A stretch of DNA of 64,000 nucleotides from positions 46,193 through 110,192 of the forward strand of contig DASVCW010000019.1 in assembly GCA_036381435.1 (NCBI GenBank), in the 5' to 3' direction. Each line of letters starts with the position of its first letter. Position 1 is the first letter of the stretch. This document shows positions 35,202-44,215 of this stretch, in pieces. The translations under genes and the position numbers were made by a program. The notes below the pieces were generated by a model that saw only the letters and a list, made by a program, of their open reading frames with translations, was not told the DNA's origin and did not search any database. The stretch comes from Fodinibius sp036381435 (lineage in GTDB: Bacteria; Bacteroidota; Rhodothermia; Balneolales; Balneolaceae).

Positions 35202-35294
35202 ATGGCTGGTGCGAAGAAGAAAAAGCGTTCTAAAATTGCCAAGCACAAACGAAAAAAACGGTTACGTAAAAACCGGCATAAGAAAACCAAGTAG
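35202..35294 (+). CDS. AURKAIP1/COX24 (bS22/mS38-like) 30-residue ribosomal peptide
   Basis: An extremely basic 30-residue peptide beginning MAGAKKKKRSKIAKHKRKKR and ending RKNRHKKTK. The pattern K(I/M)xxHKRKKRLRKNRHKK is that of the COX24/mS38 motif, found in mitochondrial small subunits and as tiny proteins in Bacteroidota and mycobacteria (bS22). A clean SD-like GAGGTGAAC precedes the ATG, a candidate promoter lies upstream and a strong terminator follows. It is too short for most ORF callers but I consider it real. Confidence 0.85.
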   Translation: MAGAKKKKRSKIAKHKRKKRLRKNRHKKTK

Positions 35295-35328
35295 TTTCTA
35301 CTTATTTTACCGGGCTTAACAGAGAAGG

Positions 35329-35361
35329 CACAGAGTTTCCCAATGTAAACTCTGTGTTTTG
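35329..35361 (+). terminator. Terminator of the COX24-like gene
   Basis: CACAGAGTTT pairs with AAACTCTGTG around CCCAATGT and is followed by TTTTG, about 35 bases past the stop. Confidence 0.7.
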
Positions 35362-35400
35362 TTCTGTGCCTCTCAAAGGTTAGTCAATTTTTGAATTAAG

Positions 35401-36051
35401 TTAAGCTGCCTGAATTTGCAGTGTTCTATCTGCAATTTTTAAAACCCTGTTCGATTTCAGAAGAAGCTCTTGCAGGCATTTTAAAACAAAAGCATGGACA
35501 TCATTAAGGCTTTTCAGATCAGATAAAGTGTATTGAAAATAAGAAATTAGGTTGACGGCTGATAAATATTTACCATTCTCATTTCCTTCAACTTCAATAT
35601 GCCAACGGGTGATGATATCATCATTCGCCAATAATTTGTTCACTTCTTTACTGATTTCTTCCATCCATTTACTGGCGGCTTCAAGGCAATGATTTCCATT
35701 ATGGGCAGCAAGTTGCGGATGAGGGGCCTTTTCATCAAACATCCAGGTAATTTCAATGTCGATGGCCGGCGAAATGGATGTTGCAGCCATATTTTCATCC
35801 TGCAGAAAGGGGTGTTCTTCCATTCCCTCGAGTTCACGGGCTAAAACAATTTCTCTAAAACGATCCCAGTCAAAATTTATGGAAAGGGCTTTAAGAATTC
35901 GAGACTTTTGATTTAGGCTGATTTGAATTTCAAGTCCGGTGGCATTTATTCTATCTTCATTCCACGTGCGAAATGATTGAATATTGATATCTCTTGCTTG
36001 CAGGTCGCTCTCGATTCGGTTAATTACTGAATTGAAAATCGGATATTTCAT
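35401..36051 (-). CDS. Hypothetical protein
   Basis: I do not recognise this 216-residue protein. It is soluble and mixed alpha/beta, with no signal peptide, no membrane segment and no CxxC. Notable stretches are TGLEIQISLNQKSRILKALSINFDWDRFREIVLARELEGMEEHPFLQ and, in the middle, AIDIEITWMFDE. The C-terminal half is helical and Leu-rich. It is divergently transcribed from the NFACT gene with about 50 bases between starts, so the two may share a control region. Confidence 0.55.
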   Translation of the reverse strand: MKYPIFNSVINRIESDLQARDINIQSFRTWNEDRINATGLEIQISLNQKSRILKALSINFDWDRFREIVLARELEGMEEHPFLQDENMAATSISPAIDIEITWMFDEKAPHPQLAAHNGNHCLEAASKWMEEISKEVNKLLANDDIITRWHIEVEGNENGKYLSAVNLISYFQYTLSDLKSLNDVHAFVLKCLQELLLKSNRVLKIADRTLQIQAA

Positions 36052-36102
36052 TCGATAAATTTATTTTAAGGATTCTCTGAGTGTGAATACGTCTCTTTAA
36101 AC

Positions 36103-37692
36103 ATGAATAATTATTATACCCTAATATATTTAATCCCTGAGATAAAAGAAAAATTGCAGGGGGGATTTTACAACTTTGCCATTAGTCCGCATAAAGATGT
36201 CTTGCATATTTATGTTGAAAAAGGCGGGGAGACGTACCGGCTTATTTTCAGCGCTAACTCAAGTGAAACAGCTCTGTTCCATGATTTTTATCGTCCCCCT
36301 AAAAAAAGCAATGTGATTGACTTTTTCACTTCTCTCGAGGGACAAAAAATTACCGATGTTAAGTTGGCGGATAAAGACCGGCTGGCGTATATCTATTTTG
36401 AAAACGGGCAATATTTGCTGTTTAAGCTATTTAGCGGACATCCCAACGTATTTTTGGTGAAGGGTGATGAGATTATTGATGCTTTTAAAAATCCCGAATC
36501 TGTAAAGGGAGATGCTCCGCCTGAGCCCTTTACACCGGCTTTTAAAGATGCAGTGAGCCCGAAAAAGAGTGCTAAAAACCAGATGCTTGAATTGAATCCG
36601 CTCTTGCCACGCAACTTGCTGCCCCATTTGATTGAACAAAATAAGGTGGATGAGATGAGCACCGACGAAGTGAAAACCTTCACCCGGAAAATTACGGATG
36701 AATTGCTCGAAAATTCTTATCCCAGAGTGCTTAAAAGCGGTGATTTTTGTTTATGGGCCGAAAAATGGTTGCCGATTGAGAGCGAAAAAGAGTGCAGGCA
36801 GGTGAATGACTGCGTAGCTTTTGCCTATAAAAATGCCGTTCACCTTCGGCGGATACATAACAAAAAAGAAGACGTAATTCGATTTTTGTCCCGAATTGAA
36901 AATCAAAAAAGCAGTTTGGTAAAGCAGTTAAAGCAAGCGGATAAAAGCCTGGAACGTGCTGAAGAATACGAGAAATTCGGGCATCTTTTAATGGCGCATG
37001 CGCACGAAAAGTTGCCTGTGGGGCAAAAGGAAGTTACGCTCGAAGATTTTTATGAAGGGCAGCAAAAAATAACTATCCCTTTAAAAAACAATGCCGATAT
37101 TGCCGGTAATGCTGAGCTTTATTATAAAAAGGCGAAAGATGCGCGAAAGGCGAATGAAAAAGCAAAACAGCGGCTTCCGGTTGAGAAAAATGAATTAGGC
37201 CAGGTTCAGAATCTCCTCACTCAAATAAAGAAAATAGAGCACCTGCCCGATTTAAATTCCTGGCTGAAGGACAAAAAAGAAACACTTGAAAAATTTGGTT
37301 TTGGCAGCAGCGATGAAAAGCAGGTTTCATCACCTTATAGAAAATTTAAGGCGGGCAAATATGAAATCTGGATTGGTAAAAATGCCAAAAGTAATGATGA
37401 ATTGACCAGTTTGGCTCACAAAGAAGATGTATGGCTGCATGCCCGTGGGGTAGGCGGTTCGCATGTAGTAATCCGAATGGGTAATCAAAAGGATTATCCG
37501 CCTAAAAACGTGATTCTCCGGGCGGCCGGTTTTGCTGCCTGGTATTCAAAAGCACGGGGTATGGAGATAGCGCCGGTGATGTACACCAAACGAAAATACG
37601 TGCGAAAGCCAAAAGGAGCCGCTCCGGGGGCTGTCTTAGTTGAACGGGAAGAAGTGGAATTAGTGCCGCCTGTTAATCCTAAGATGGTTTAA
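36103..37692 (+). CDS. NFACT-family protein (RqcH/Rqc2/FbpA-like)
   Basis: 529 residues. The N-terminal domain (1-about 180) resembles NFACT-N, the middle (about 250-400) is a charged coiled coil, and the C-terminal NFACT-R domain has YEIWIGKNAKSNDELTSLAHKEDVWLHARGVGGSHVVIRMG, the family signature DxWxHxRxxxGSHV. RqcH proteins bind stalled large ribosomal subunits and add C-terminal tails to the nascent chain. The N-terminal Asp-Arg pair needed for tailing in Bacillus is not obvious to me, so activity is uncertain. The aroK start follows the stop at once. Confidence 0.87.
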   Translation: MNNYYTLIYLIPEIKEKLQGGFYNFAISPHKDVLHIYVEKGGETYRLIFSANSSETALFHDFYRPPKKSNVIDFFTSLEGQKITDVKLADKDRLAYIYFENGQYLLFKLFSGHPNVFLVKGDEIIDAFKNPESVKGDAPPEPFTPAFKDAVSPKKSAKNQMLELNPLLPRNLLPHLIEQNKVDEMSTDEVKTFTRKITDELLENSYPRVLKSGDFCLWAEKWLPIESEKECRQVNDCVAFAYKNAVHLRRIHNKKEDVIRFLSRIENQKSSLVKQLKQADKSLERAEEYEKFGHLLMAHAHEKLPVGQKEVTLEDFYEGQQKITIPLKNNADIAGNAELYYKKAKDARKANEKAKQRLPVEKNELGQVQNLLTQIKKIEHLPDLNSWLKDKKETLEKFGFGSSDEKQVSSPYRKFKAGKYEIWIGKNAKSNDELTSLAHKEDVWLHARGVGGSHVVIRMGNQKDYPPKNVILRAAGFAAWYSKARGMEIAPVMYTKRKYVRKPKGAAPGAVLVEREEVELVPPVNPKMV

Positions 37693-38256
37693 ATGATGAT
37701 GAAAAATTTGCCTCAACTTATTTTTTTATGTGGATTCATGGGCTCGGGGAAATCGACTATAGGTCAACTTCTGGCGACAGAATTAGGTATTGATTTTCAG
37801 GATTTGGATTTAAAGATTGAAGAAAATGCGGGAAAAAGCATTCCTGATATTTTTAAAGATTCAGGCGAAACCGGCTTTCGAAGAATAGAGCGGGAAACAT
37901 TACTCCAGGTTATACGTAACTCTGAGGGTGTTGTGGCATTGGGAGGGGGAAGTCTTCAGGATCAGCAGCTGGTTGATCATATTAAACTAAATGGCCTGCT
38001 TGTATTTATTGAGACGCCAATTTCTGTTATCTTGGAGCGAATCTGTAAGGATGAAAGCCGCCCCTTATTATTGGATAAAGAAGGGAAGCTGAAAAGCCGT
38101 GAAAAGCTGAAGGATGAATTGATCTCCCTTTACAAAAACCGGCTGCCTTTTTATGAACAGGCTGACATCAGACTGGTGAATGACGGCCAACAAACCGCTC
38201 AAAATATTGCAGAACAGCTTTTAAAGAAAATAAAAACCCATGTCTCAAGCTATTGA
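37693..38256 (+). CDS. aroK: Shikimate kinase
   Basis: Phosphorylates shikimate at O3 in aromatic amino-acid synthesis. The P-loop is GFMGSGKST, followed by the DLDLKIEE shikimate-binding stretch, FRRIERETL with the binding Arg, VVALGGGS, and the lid region CKDESRPLL. The 187-residue length is normal. ATG repeats (ATGATGATG) follow directly on the NFACT stop, and the 3' end overlaps aroB by 17 bases, so the three genes are probably one transcript. Confidence 0.94.
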   Translation: MMMKNLPQLIFLCGFMGSGKSTIGQLLATELGIDFQDLDLKIEENAGKSIPDIFKDSGETGFRRIERETLLQVIRNSEGVVALGGGSLQDQQLVDHIKLNGLLVFIETPISVILERICKDESRPLLLDKEGKLKSREKLKDELISLYKNRLPFYEQADIRLVNDGQQTAQNIAEQLLKKIKTHVSSY

Positions 38257-39331
38257 AGTAGCTGTTTCCCTCAAACAACAGTATAAAATTTACATTGGTA
38301 GCGACCTCGAAAAACAATTCGTGGAATTCTGTTCAAAAAAATATTCGAGCGAAAAAGTGGTAGTGCTTATTGATGAGAATGTCAACCGTTTGCACGGGCA
38401 ACGCGTGGAAAAGATGTGCCGGTCTTATTTTGACCGGCTTCAATTAATAGAAATACCGGAAGGCGAGAGAAGCAAATCCTTCAGTCAGTGGCAAAAAACA
38501 GTTGATCAGATTTTAGTGGATGGAGTGGAACGAGGCACTCCGCTTTTGGCGGTGGGGGGGGGCGTAACGGGAGACCTTTCGGGATTCGTGGCCTCATCGG
38601 TTTTGCGGGGCATTCCGCTTATTCACATGCCTACCACTTTATTGGCAATGGTGGACAGTTCGATCGGTGGCAAAACGGGCATCAATCATGATTCAGGAAA
38701 GAACCTGATCGGAGCTTTTTATCAGCCTGATGCCGTTTTTGCAGACCTCGATTTTCTGGAAACGCTCGCACAAAAAGAGTGGGTTAATGGCATGGCAGAG
38801 ATTTTAAAATACGCCGCTATTCAAAAACCTTCACTTTTTGATGATCTCGAAAAATTGGCGGAAGATTCTCTCTCGGCTAATGAAAAATGGATGCAGGTGA
38901 TTGCCGAAAGCGCGCGGATCAAAGTAAAAATTGTACAGGAAGATGCTTTAGAAGCAGGGAAAAGGGCTTTTTTAAATTTTGGGCACACTTTTGGACATGC
39001 TATAGAAAAGGCAGCAGGCTATGGAAAAATAGCTCACGGAGAAGCCGTTTTTGCCGGAATGATTGCTGCCGCCCATTTCTCAAAAAAACTGGGTTTTCCT
39101 GTTGATGATACACGTTTTTCACCCTTTAAAGCGTTGTACAGGCATCAAATGCAGCCGTTGCCCAATGATATCGGCAAACTAGTTGAAATTATGAAATCCG
39201 ATAAGAAAGTGAAGAATAACGCTCTCCGATTGGTGTTATTGAATGACTGGGGTTCGCCTTATATTTACAAATGCGAAGACCTCTCGAAATTACACGATGC
39301 TTGGCAGTACACGCTGACACAATTCAATTGA
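38240..39331 (+). CDS. aroB: 3-dehydroquinate synthase
   Basis: Closes DAHP to 3-dehydroquinate with NAD and a divalent metal. The 363-residue protein shows the NAD-binding GGGVTGDLSGFVAS, the active-site PTTLLAMVDSSIGGKTGIN with the Lys, and metal ligands in MAEILKYA, FGHTFGHAIE and HGEAV. It overlaps aroK, forming a shikimate unit. Confidence 0.97.
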   Translation: MSQAIEVAVSLKQQYKIYIGSDLEKQFVEFCSKKYSSEKVVVLIDENVNRLHGQRVEKMCRSYFDRLQLIEIPEGERSKSFSQWQKTVDQILVDGVERGTPLLAVGGGVTGDLSGFVASSVLRGIPLIHMPTTLLAMVDSSIGGKTGINHDSGKNLIGAFYQPDAVFADLDFLETLAQKEWVNGMAEILKYAAIQKPSLFDDLEKLAEDSLSANEKWMQVIAESARIKVKIVQEDALEAGKRAFLNFGHTFGHAIEKAAGYGKIAHGEAVFAGMIAAAHFSKKLGFPVDDTRFSPFKALYRHQMQPLPNDIGKLVEIMKSDKKVKNNALRLVLLNDWGSPYIYKCEDLSKLHDAWQYTLTQFN

Positions 39332-39352
39332 AAATTTTGGTGTAAATAAAAA

Positions 39353-42300
39353 GTGTTTTTACGCTGGTTACATAAAAGCTGGAAGTATTTTTGGGGAATT
39401 ATCCTCACTCTTTTGCTGGTCACTCTCATTCTGGCCGGAGCTGTAATCGGACTGCTTCAACTAGATGTTACCCAAAATTATTTAGCTCAAAGAATTGAGC
39501 AGAAGGTTGAAAAAGAATATGCTGCCAATTTGTCGATCGGTGATATCGAAGGTTTTGTACCTTTTGGCTTGATGTTCAAAGATGTTGTTGTGACGAAAAG
39601 CGACTCAGGCCGCCGTGATACCTTAGCCGCGGTCAATAGCCTGAAAATGAATATTGATCTTTGGGGGTTGCTCCAGAACAAAGTCAGTATCAGCGATTTT
39701 TCTGTTAGCGGTATCCAAATTTGGCTGCGGGGTGAAAACGGAACCCTTACTTTTCTGCAAAAAAATGAGCGAAAATCGCAGGCCGGGCAGGGGGATGAAC
39801 CGTGGTTCAGCACAGTTGAAATGATTGCCCCAACTATAGAAATTCACAACGGAGCCGTTTATATAGAATCTTTTTTAGAGAACAGTAAAGCTTTAGACCT
39901 GCCGGCTTCTTTCGCGTTCACAAATATTAATGCTGATTTTTTTATTGAGTGGCGGGATAAACAACGGTTCTTGAATATTAATGCCTTTTCTGCTGAAACG
40001 GATAATCTGGGAATGAATCATCTTTCCTTTTCGGGGCAGCTCTATAACGATCAGCAGGTGCTGGAATTTAACTCCTTCCATTTGAATATTGGCGATTCTG
40101 AAATCATTCTAAACGGAGAAATCGACGGATTTAATCTTTATCAGCCTGATCTCCCCGAGCAGCTTTTGACTGCGCACTATAAAGTCGATGTTTATTCAAA
40201 AGAGCTGTTTCCCCATGACCTCAAAAAGATATTGACGATTCCGGCAGATATTGAAAACCCTTTTTCTTTTCGTCTTCAAGCTCAAGGTACAACAGATTCT
40301 TTGGGTGTTGACCAAGCCTTTCTCGGCATGGGTGAAAGTTTTATTGACGTGAATGGTTTACTTCAAAATCTCCGCGACAAAGACGCCTTTCAGTACCAAT
40401 TTCAAATCGACAACTTCAATCTTGAAAAGCCGCAGTTAAAAGTTTTTTTTGACTCATTAGCCTCCCCGCAATACTTGGCGCTAGCCAATTTGGCGGCATC
40501 AGGAAAAGCAAGTGGCGATCTCGACTCCGTTCATGTAGATGTAGGCCTTTCAAGTCCGCTGGGGAAACTTTCACTGCAAGGGTGGAGCCGTCTTCAAAAG
40601 CCGTATAAATATTATGGCACCTTAAGCGGCGAAGATGTGGACATAAGCCCTTTAGTCACCGCGACCTTAGATACCACTTCACTCAATTTCGAAGCAAAAA
40701 TTAACGGCAGTGGATTTACTCTGCGCGAAGCCGACACAAAATTTACGGCAACTTTTAGCAACAGCAGTATTGATGATTTAACCTTCGATCGGCTCAAATT
40801 CAGTTCGTCACTCACTGGCGGGCTTTTAAAGCAGCAGTACGAGTATCGCAATGCCCAAAAATTTATCAAGGGTACCGGTTGGGTTGATTTCAGTCAAGAA
40901 GTACCGCCGGTATCTCTGGAGGGAAATGCACAAAATATCAACCTGGCAAAAATTTTCGGTGAATCTGTAGTTGCACCTACTAAATTGAATTTTGATTACA
41001 ATGTGGAAGTCCGCGGACTCACCATCAACCAAATTCAGGGGCTCGCGAATCTTGATATCAAAACTTCCGTTATTGGGGGAGATACCGTTCGGGCTCATCA
41101 AATTTACATGGACCTTAATTCACCCAATGAAGATATCCGTACGTTTCGTCTTACCAGCTCACTTTTTGATTTAAATGTCAGCGGCCCGCTTGTTCCCGGT
41201 AATATTATTAATCAGGCAAAATACTGGTCAAGCTACTTAAGCAATCGTTTTAAAGCTGAAATTTTGATGAATGCTCCGGCCGATCCGATCATTGTGCCAG
41301 AGACAGGTCCGGATGAAAATGTGGTTTTCAATGGCACATTCAGGACAAAAGACCTGAGTCTGATTAAAAAATATGTACCTGATTTTCCTAAGCTGCAGGC
41401 GGATTCTAAAATTACCTTCAATGTAAACACCGATGGTACCCGGTTACTGCTCTCGGCCGAAGTTCAGGTCGATTCCTTGCAGTACGACCAGTGGAGTTTT
41501 AAAGATAGCCGAACCCAGTTAACGGCAAGTTTTAGAAGTGACCGGACGCTTAAAGAATTTTCCTCCATCGACTTGTATGCCCGGCTTGGCTCTGCGCAAA
41601 TTGAGACGATCAGCTTTGATTCTGTAGGTATAAATTTTTCCCTTAAAGATGATTCTCTTTATTACGCTCAGCAAATCAGCAGCATCTCAGAAAATGCCCA
41701 TTTTAATATGGAGCTGAATTCGGCTTTATCCGATTCATCCATCGCCGTTTCCGTTCGCGATTTCTTTTTGGGAAATAACAGGTATTCATGGGTGAACCGC
41801 CAAACGCCCTCTTTTGTCTATAAACGCGACGGAAGTGTAGTTTTTAAAGATTTCCGTTTTCAGAATCAGGATGAATATTTCCAGCTTAGCGGAGTGCTTA
41901 GTGCCGATCGCAGCGATTCACTCAAATATGTAATCAGAGATGTTCACCTCGAACGAATTTCTGAACTTATTAACGGTAAAATATCATTCGGGGGTATTCT
42001 CAACGGTACCTTTATAACCCGTTCACTAAGGCAGCGCCCCAGTATACAGGGCCAGCTTACCGTCAATCGTTTTGCTTTAGATGATCGCCTGGTGGGTGAT
42101 GTCTCCTTTAACAGTCGATACAATGCCAAAAAAGACCGTTTTGATACAAAAATTGGCATCGTAACCGATTCTACTAAATATCAGGATTATCTTGAAATTA
42201 ATGACAACATCGGGCAAAACATCGCTCTGAATGGTTATTTTGTGACTCCGAATCCTGGCATAAACCAGGATTCCCTTTTCTATTTTGATGCGGATTTCAA

Positions 42301-44086
42301 ACAAATTGATATGTGGGTGATTCCACTCCTTTTAGATAATATTTTTGCTGAGATGGAGGGCCGGGCATCGGGTGAGGGATACATCACCGGAAATTTCAAA
42401 AAAATTGATTTCCATGCCGATTTTTATACTCGAAATGTGTTTGCAAAACCGCGTTTCGTAAACACCAACCTTTTTGTAAACGGACATGTTGTCGTTGACC
42501 GGCAGCAAGGTGTTTTTTTAGATTCGCTTGATGTGATAGACACCAAAGGCGGATCGGGAACAGTTTGGGGCACGATTGACTTGAATGATTTTAAGCCGAT
42601 TACTTATCTCGATCTCACCCTCGATATGAATCAGTTGCAGTTCCTTAATAGTACTTTTGATCCTGATATTCCATTCTACGGAAATGTTTCGGGAACGGGC
42701 CTGGTGCGGCTTACCGGCTCAAATACCGATCTTTACCTGCGAACTGAAACCCCCGTCCAGCTTACTGACGAATCGGAAATTTCAATTCCTTTACTTGAAG
42801 AAACTGAACTCAACAAGACCGGAAGATTCATCCGCTTTGTTGATTCATTTGAAGAAGGGTTGAATTCAACCATTACCGTACTTGACGGTAATTCAGTGAC
42901 ACAGAAAGGGCTTAGTGAAGAAGCGCTTGAAGCTGCGATCGAAAGTCTGACTTTTAGTGAACGCTTCGATCTTGATCTGCAATTTGTCGCCCCGAATGAT
43001 GTAACCGTTCATCTCATTTTTGACCCGGTTACAGGTGAAATTTTGACGGCACAGGGAACGGGGCAGTTGCGCATTACCATGCAGGACCAAAATGTGCAGA
43101 TGTTCGGCCAATATAATATCAACAGCGGAAGTTACCAGTTTGTTACGGGTGAAATTATAAGCCGGGAGCTTGAGCTTCTGCCGGGAGGCTCCATTGTCTG
43201 GCAGGGTGAACCCGATAATGCCCGTCTGGACATCAGCGCTGTTTATCACGCGCGTCCCAATGTAGCAGTACTCACTACCGCCGGGGCCGGGGATCCTGAG
43301 GATGAATTAACCCAATCAGTGCCGGTTGATCTGATCGTAGAAATCAACGGTACGCTCAACAGCGTGGAAAATAATTACTATTTCCGCTTGCCCACGTCTA
43401 TGGATTTATCGTCTAATTCGACCGTTACCTATGCGATCAATCAAATTAATCGTGATGAGCAGCTAAAGTTACTGCAGGCTACCAGTATTTTGTTTACAGG
43501 TGAATTTATCACCACTGCAGAGGGCAGCACCTCCGAATCCTTGGGGCAAAGTCTAAGCGGATCAACTGTTTTAAATCCGCTGATATCAAATCAGCTTATC
43601 AGTCCGTTATTATCTAACCAAATAAATGCGTTACTTAACAGTGATGTAAGTCGCCTTGATGTGGATTTTAACCTTAACGCTTATAACGAAGTGGATTTAG
43701 GTATCGCCTTACGCCTGTATAATGACCGTCTTGTTTTAAGACGTGAAGGCCGGATTACCGGAGGAGCGCAAAATACTCTCGGCGATCGTATCGGTGATTT
43801 GAATGCCACTTATCGAATTCAGCAGGGATTGTCGCTGACGGCCTTTCACCGACAGGATCAAATTTTAGGAAGTTTGGGAGCAGGAGGTTCTCAGGACGGA
43901 GATATAGCTCCTGAGGTAAATGGCATCGGTTTAGAAGCCAAGGTAAATTTTAATACCTGGCAAGGATTATTGCATCGAATAGGCAACTTTTTTGAAGGTA
44001 TTTTTGGAGGCGGAGATGATGATAAAGAAAATAAATCAGCCAAAAACAAAAATTTAGTAATACAAAAAGCAATAAAAGAGAAATAG
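39353..44086 (+). CDS. tamB: TamB-family AsmA-like envelope protein
   Basis: A 1577-residue protein: one N-terminal membrane anchor (YFWGIILTLLLVTLILAGAVIGLL), a very long beta-rich periplasmic part, and a C-terminal TamB domain (about 1100-1560) with IELPLLEE-like (ISIPLLEETEL), GSYQFVTGEIISRELELLPGGSIVWQGEPDNARLDISAVYHAR and FNLNAYNEVDLGIALRLYNDRLVLRREG. TamB proteins are thought to move lipids or help outer-membrane assembly between the two membranes. The start is GTG. It follows aroB by 21 bases. No tamA is adjacent, though a barrel protein lies 2.6 kb downstream. Confidence 0.92.
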   Translation: MFLRWLHKSWKYFWGIILTLLLVTLILAGAVIGLLQLDVTQNYLAQRIEQKVEKEYAANLSIGDIEGFVPFGLMFKDVVVTKSDSGRRDTLAAVNSLKMNIDLWGLLQNKVSISDFSVSGIQIWLRGENGTLTFLQKNERKSQAGQGDEPWFSTVEMIAPTIEIHNGAVYIESFLENSKALDLPASFAFTNINADFFIEWRDKQRFLNINAFSAETDNLGMNHLSFSGQLYNDQQVLEFNSFHLNIGDSEIILNGEIDGFNLYQPDLPEQLLTAHYKVDVYSKELFPHDLKKILTIPADIENPFSFRLQAQGTTDSLGVDQAFLGMGESFIDVNGLLQNLRDKDAFQYQFQIDNFNLEKPQLKVFFDSLASPQYLALANLAASGKASGDLDSVHVDVGLSSPLGKLSLQGWSRLQKPYKYYGTLSGEDVDISPLVTATLDTTSLNFEAKINGSGFTLREADTKFTATFSNSSIDDLTFDRLKFSSSLTGGLLKQQYEYRNAQKFIKGTGWVDFSQEVPPVSLEGNAQNINLAKIFGESVVAPTKLNFDYNVEVRGLTINQIQGLANLDIKTSVIGGDTVRAHQIYMDLNSPNEDIRTFRLTSSLFDLNVSGPLVPGNIINQAKYWSSYLSNRFKAEILMNAPADPIIVPETGPDENVVFNGTFRTKDLSLIKKYVPDFPKLQADSKITFNVNTDGTRLLLSAEVQVDSLQYDQWSFKDSRTQLTASFRSDRTLKEFSSIDLYARLGSAQIETISFDSVGINFSLKDDSLYYAQQISSISENAHFNMELNSALSDSSIAVSVRDFFLGNNRYSWVNRQTPSFVYKRDGSVVFKDFRFQNQDEYFQLSGVLSADRSDSLKYVIRDVHLERISELINGKISFGGILNGTFITRSLRQRPSIQGQLTVNRFALDDRLVGDVSFNSRYNAKKDRFDTKIGIVTDSTKYQDYLEINDNIGQNIALNGYFVTPNPGINQDSLFYFDADFKQIDMWVIPLLLDNIFAEMEGRASGEGYITGNFKKIDFHADFYTRNVFAKPRFVNTNLFVNGHVVVDRQQGVFLDSLDVIDTKGGSGTVWGTIDLNDFKPITYLDLTLDMNQLQFLNSTFDPDIPFYGNVSGTGLVRLTGSNTDLYLRTETPVQLTDESEISIPLLEETELNKTGRFIRFVDSFEEGLNSTITVLDGNSVTQKGLSEEALEAAIESLTFSERFDLDLQFVAPNDVTVHLIFDPVTGEILTAQGTGQLRITMQDQNVQMFGQYNINSGSYQFVTGEIISRELELLPGGSIVWQGEPDNARLDISAVYHARPNVAVLTTAGAGDPEDELTQSVPVDLIVEINGTLNSVENNYYFRLPTSMDLSSNSTVTYAINQINRDEQLKLLQATSILFTGEFITTAEGSTSESLGQSLSGSTVLNPLISNQLISPLLSNQINALLNSDVSRLDVDFNLNAYNEVDLGIALRLYNDRLVLRREGRITGGAQNTLGDRIGDLNATYRIQQGLSLTAFHRQDQILGSLGAGGSQDGDIAPEVNGIGLEAKVNFNTWQGLLHRIGNFFEGIFGGGDDDKENKSAKNKNLVIQKAIKEK

Positions 44087-44100
44087 ACCAACCTGTAAGC

Positions 44101-44187
44101 GTCCCGAAAGCTTTCGGGACCTGGTAGAGTTGGTTGTAAGACGCTGACAGGAGCCAGAAAAACGCTGGCACGCTGTCAGGTCACCAA
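44101..44187. repeat. Perfect 20-bp palindrome plus a longer hairpin
   Basis: GTCCCGAAAGCTTTCGGGAC (44101-44120) is a perfect palindrome related to the 18-bp one at 2926-2943. Directly after it CTGACAG-GAGCCAG pairs with CTGGCAC-CTGTCAG around AAAAACG. The pair lies between tamB and rnr and may also serve as a terminator. Confidence 0.55.
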
Positions 44188-44215
44188 AAGAAAATTTTAT
44201 ATTTAAAATCATTCA